From UBA7805 sp036146215 (GTDB lineage: Bacteria > Planctomycetota > Planctomycetia > Pirellulales > UBA7805): a DNA stretch of 5,494 nucleotides. Below the pieces are notes generated by a model that saw only the letters and a list, made by a program, of their open reading frames with translations, was not told where the DNA came from and ran no database searches. The stretch is taken from assembly GCA_036146215.1 (NCBI GenBank), contig JAYYJN010000082.1:1-5494 (forward strand). Reading direction: 5' to 3'. Below, one piece after another: positions 5,318 to 5,494 of this stretch (position 1 is the stretch's first letter; every line of letters begins with the position of its first letter). The position numbers and the translations under genes were made by a program.

Positions 5318-5494
5318 TTAAACGTCATCGTTGACCGCTGCAGCGGGTACTCCATCACACTCCGGAGACGGGTCGGTACACATTTCGCATACGGAGTTAC
5401 CCTCACGGTCTTGACGACCAGCGAGCCCACCACATGAGCCTTTCAAACGTCGATTGCTGATAATTACACCAATCGCCATTCCTGCAATTGCAAG
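5318..5494 (-). CDS. nqrM: NqrM, Na+-NQR maturation factor (5' end outside window)
   Basis: The last 58 codons and stop of a gene entering from the right edge. The visible protein starts inside a hydrophobic segment (LAIAGMAIGVII), then basic residues, then KGSCGGLAG, the signature of the NqrM/DUF539 family, followed by more cysteines (C-x14-C-x2-C-x6-C; visible residues 21, 36, 39, 46). NqrM is a small membrane-anchored protein needed to assemble the sodium-pumping NADH:quinone oxidoreductase, probably by delivering iron to the NqrD/NqrE site; the four cysteines are the family hallmark. Here the second and third are spaced C-x-x-C (CEMC), where I recall C-x-C (CDC) in proteobacterial versions. 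A short acidic tail (VNDDV) ends the protein. NQR structural genes probably lie beyond the right edge. No ATG in the window is its true start, as the membrane segment would be cut. Confidence 0.88.
   Translation of the reverse strand, partial: LAIAGMAIGVIISNRRLKGSCGGLAGRQDREGNSVCEMCTDPSPECDGVPAAAVNDDV

Overview
The window looks like a stretch of chromosome from a Gram-negative-type bacterium of the Planctomycetota, most likely Pirellulales. This is inferred from the form of the lipid A disaccharide synthase (an N-terminus reading GEPSGDLHG, plus a C-terminal tail), an almost pure Lys/Ala histone-H1-like protein, an Mrp ATPase without the C-x-x-C motif, a Na+-NQR maturation factor, long gene-free spacers and moderate GC content. 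No 16S or other taxonomic marker is present, so the assignment is not certain.

Layout. Positions 1-530 hold no convincing gene. The first ~320 bases contain a hairpin and degenerate tandem repeats and may belong to a dispersed intergenic repeat family. lpxB (531-1823, +) is followed after 71 nt by a gene for a site-2-protease-like M50 membrane metallopeptidase (1895-2665, +). The spacer between them carries an exact head-to-tail 14-bp duplication. Positions 2666-3626 form a 961-base gene-poor spacer with A/T-rich blocks and several inverted repeats. It leads into a 72-residue, lysine-saturated, histone-H1-like gene (3627-3845, +) with a very strong Shine-Dalgarno sequence and a GTG start. A strong intrinsic terminator at 3907-3934, U-rich on both strands, separates it from the convergent gene for an Mrp/ApbC-type P-loop ATPase (4049-5170, -). 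Upstream of mrp and on the same strand is the 3' end of nqrM (5318-5494, -), which runs off the window; it is easy to miss because its start lies outside.

How the genes relate. lpxB makes the lipid A disaccharide and the M50 protease probably acts in membrane-protein processing, so both concern the cell envelope, and their spacing allows co-transcription. nqrM and mrp are co-directional and 147 nt apart; both families are tied to iron or iron-sulfur handling, so mrp may be the distal neighbour of an off-window NQR gene cluster. The lysine-rich protein appears to be a stand-alone gene with its own leader and terminator.

I see no mobile element, CRISPR array, tRNA or rRNA and no clear new defence or biosynthetic system. 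The most unusual items are the seven-letter-alphabet basic protein with its long upstream spacer, the cysteine-poor Mrp beside nqrM, and the possible repeat element at the left end.
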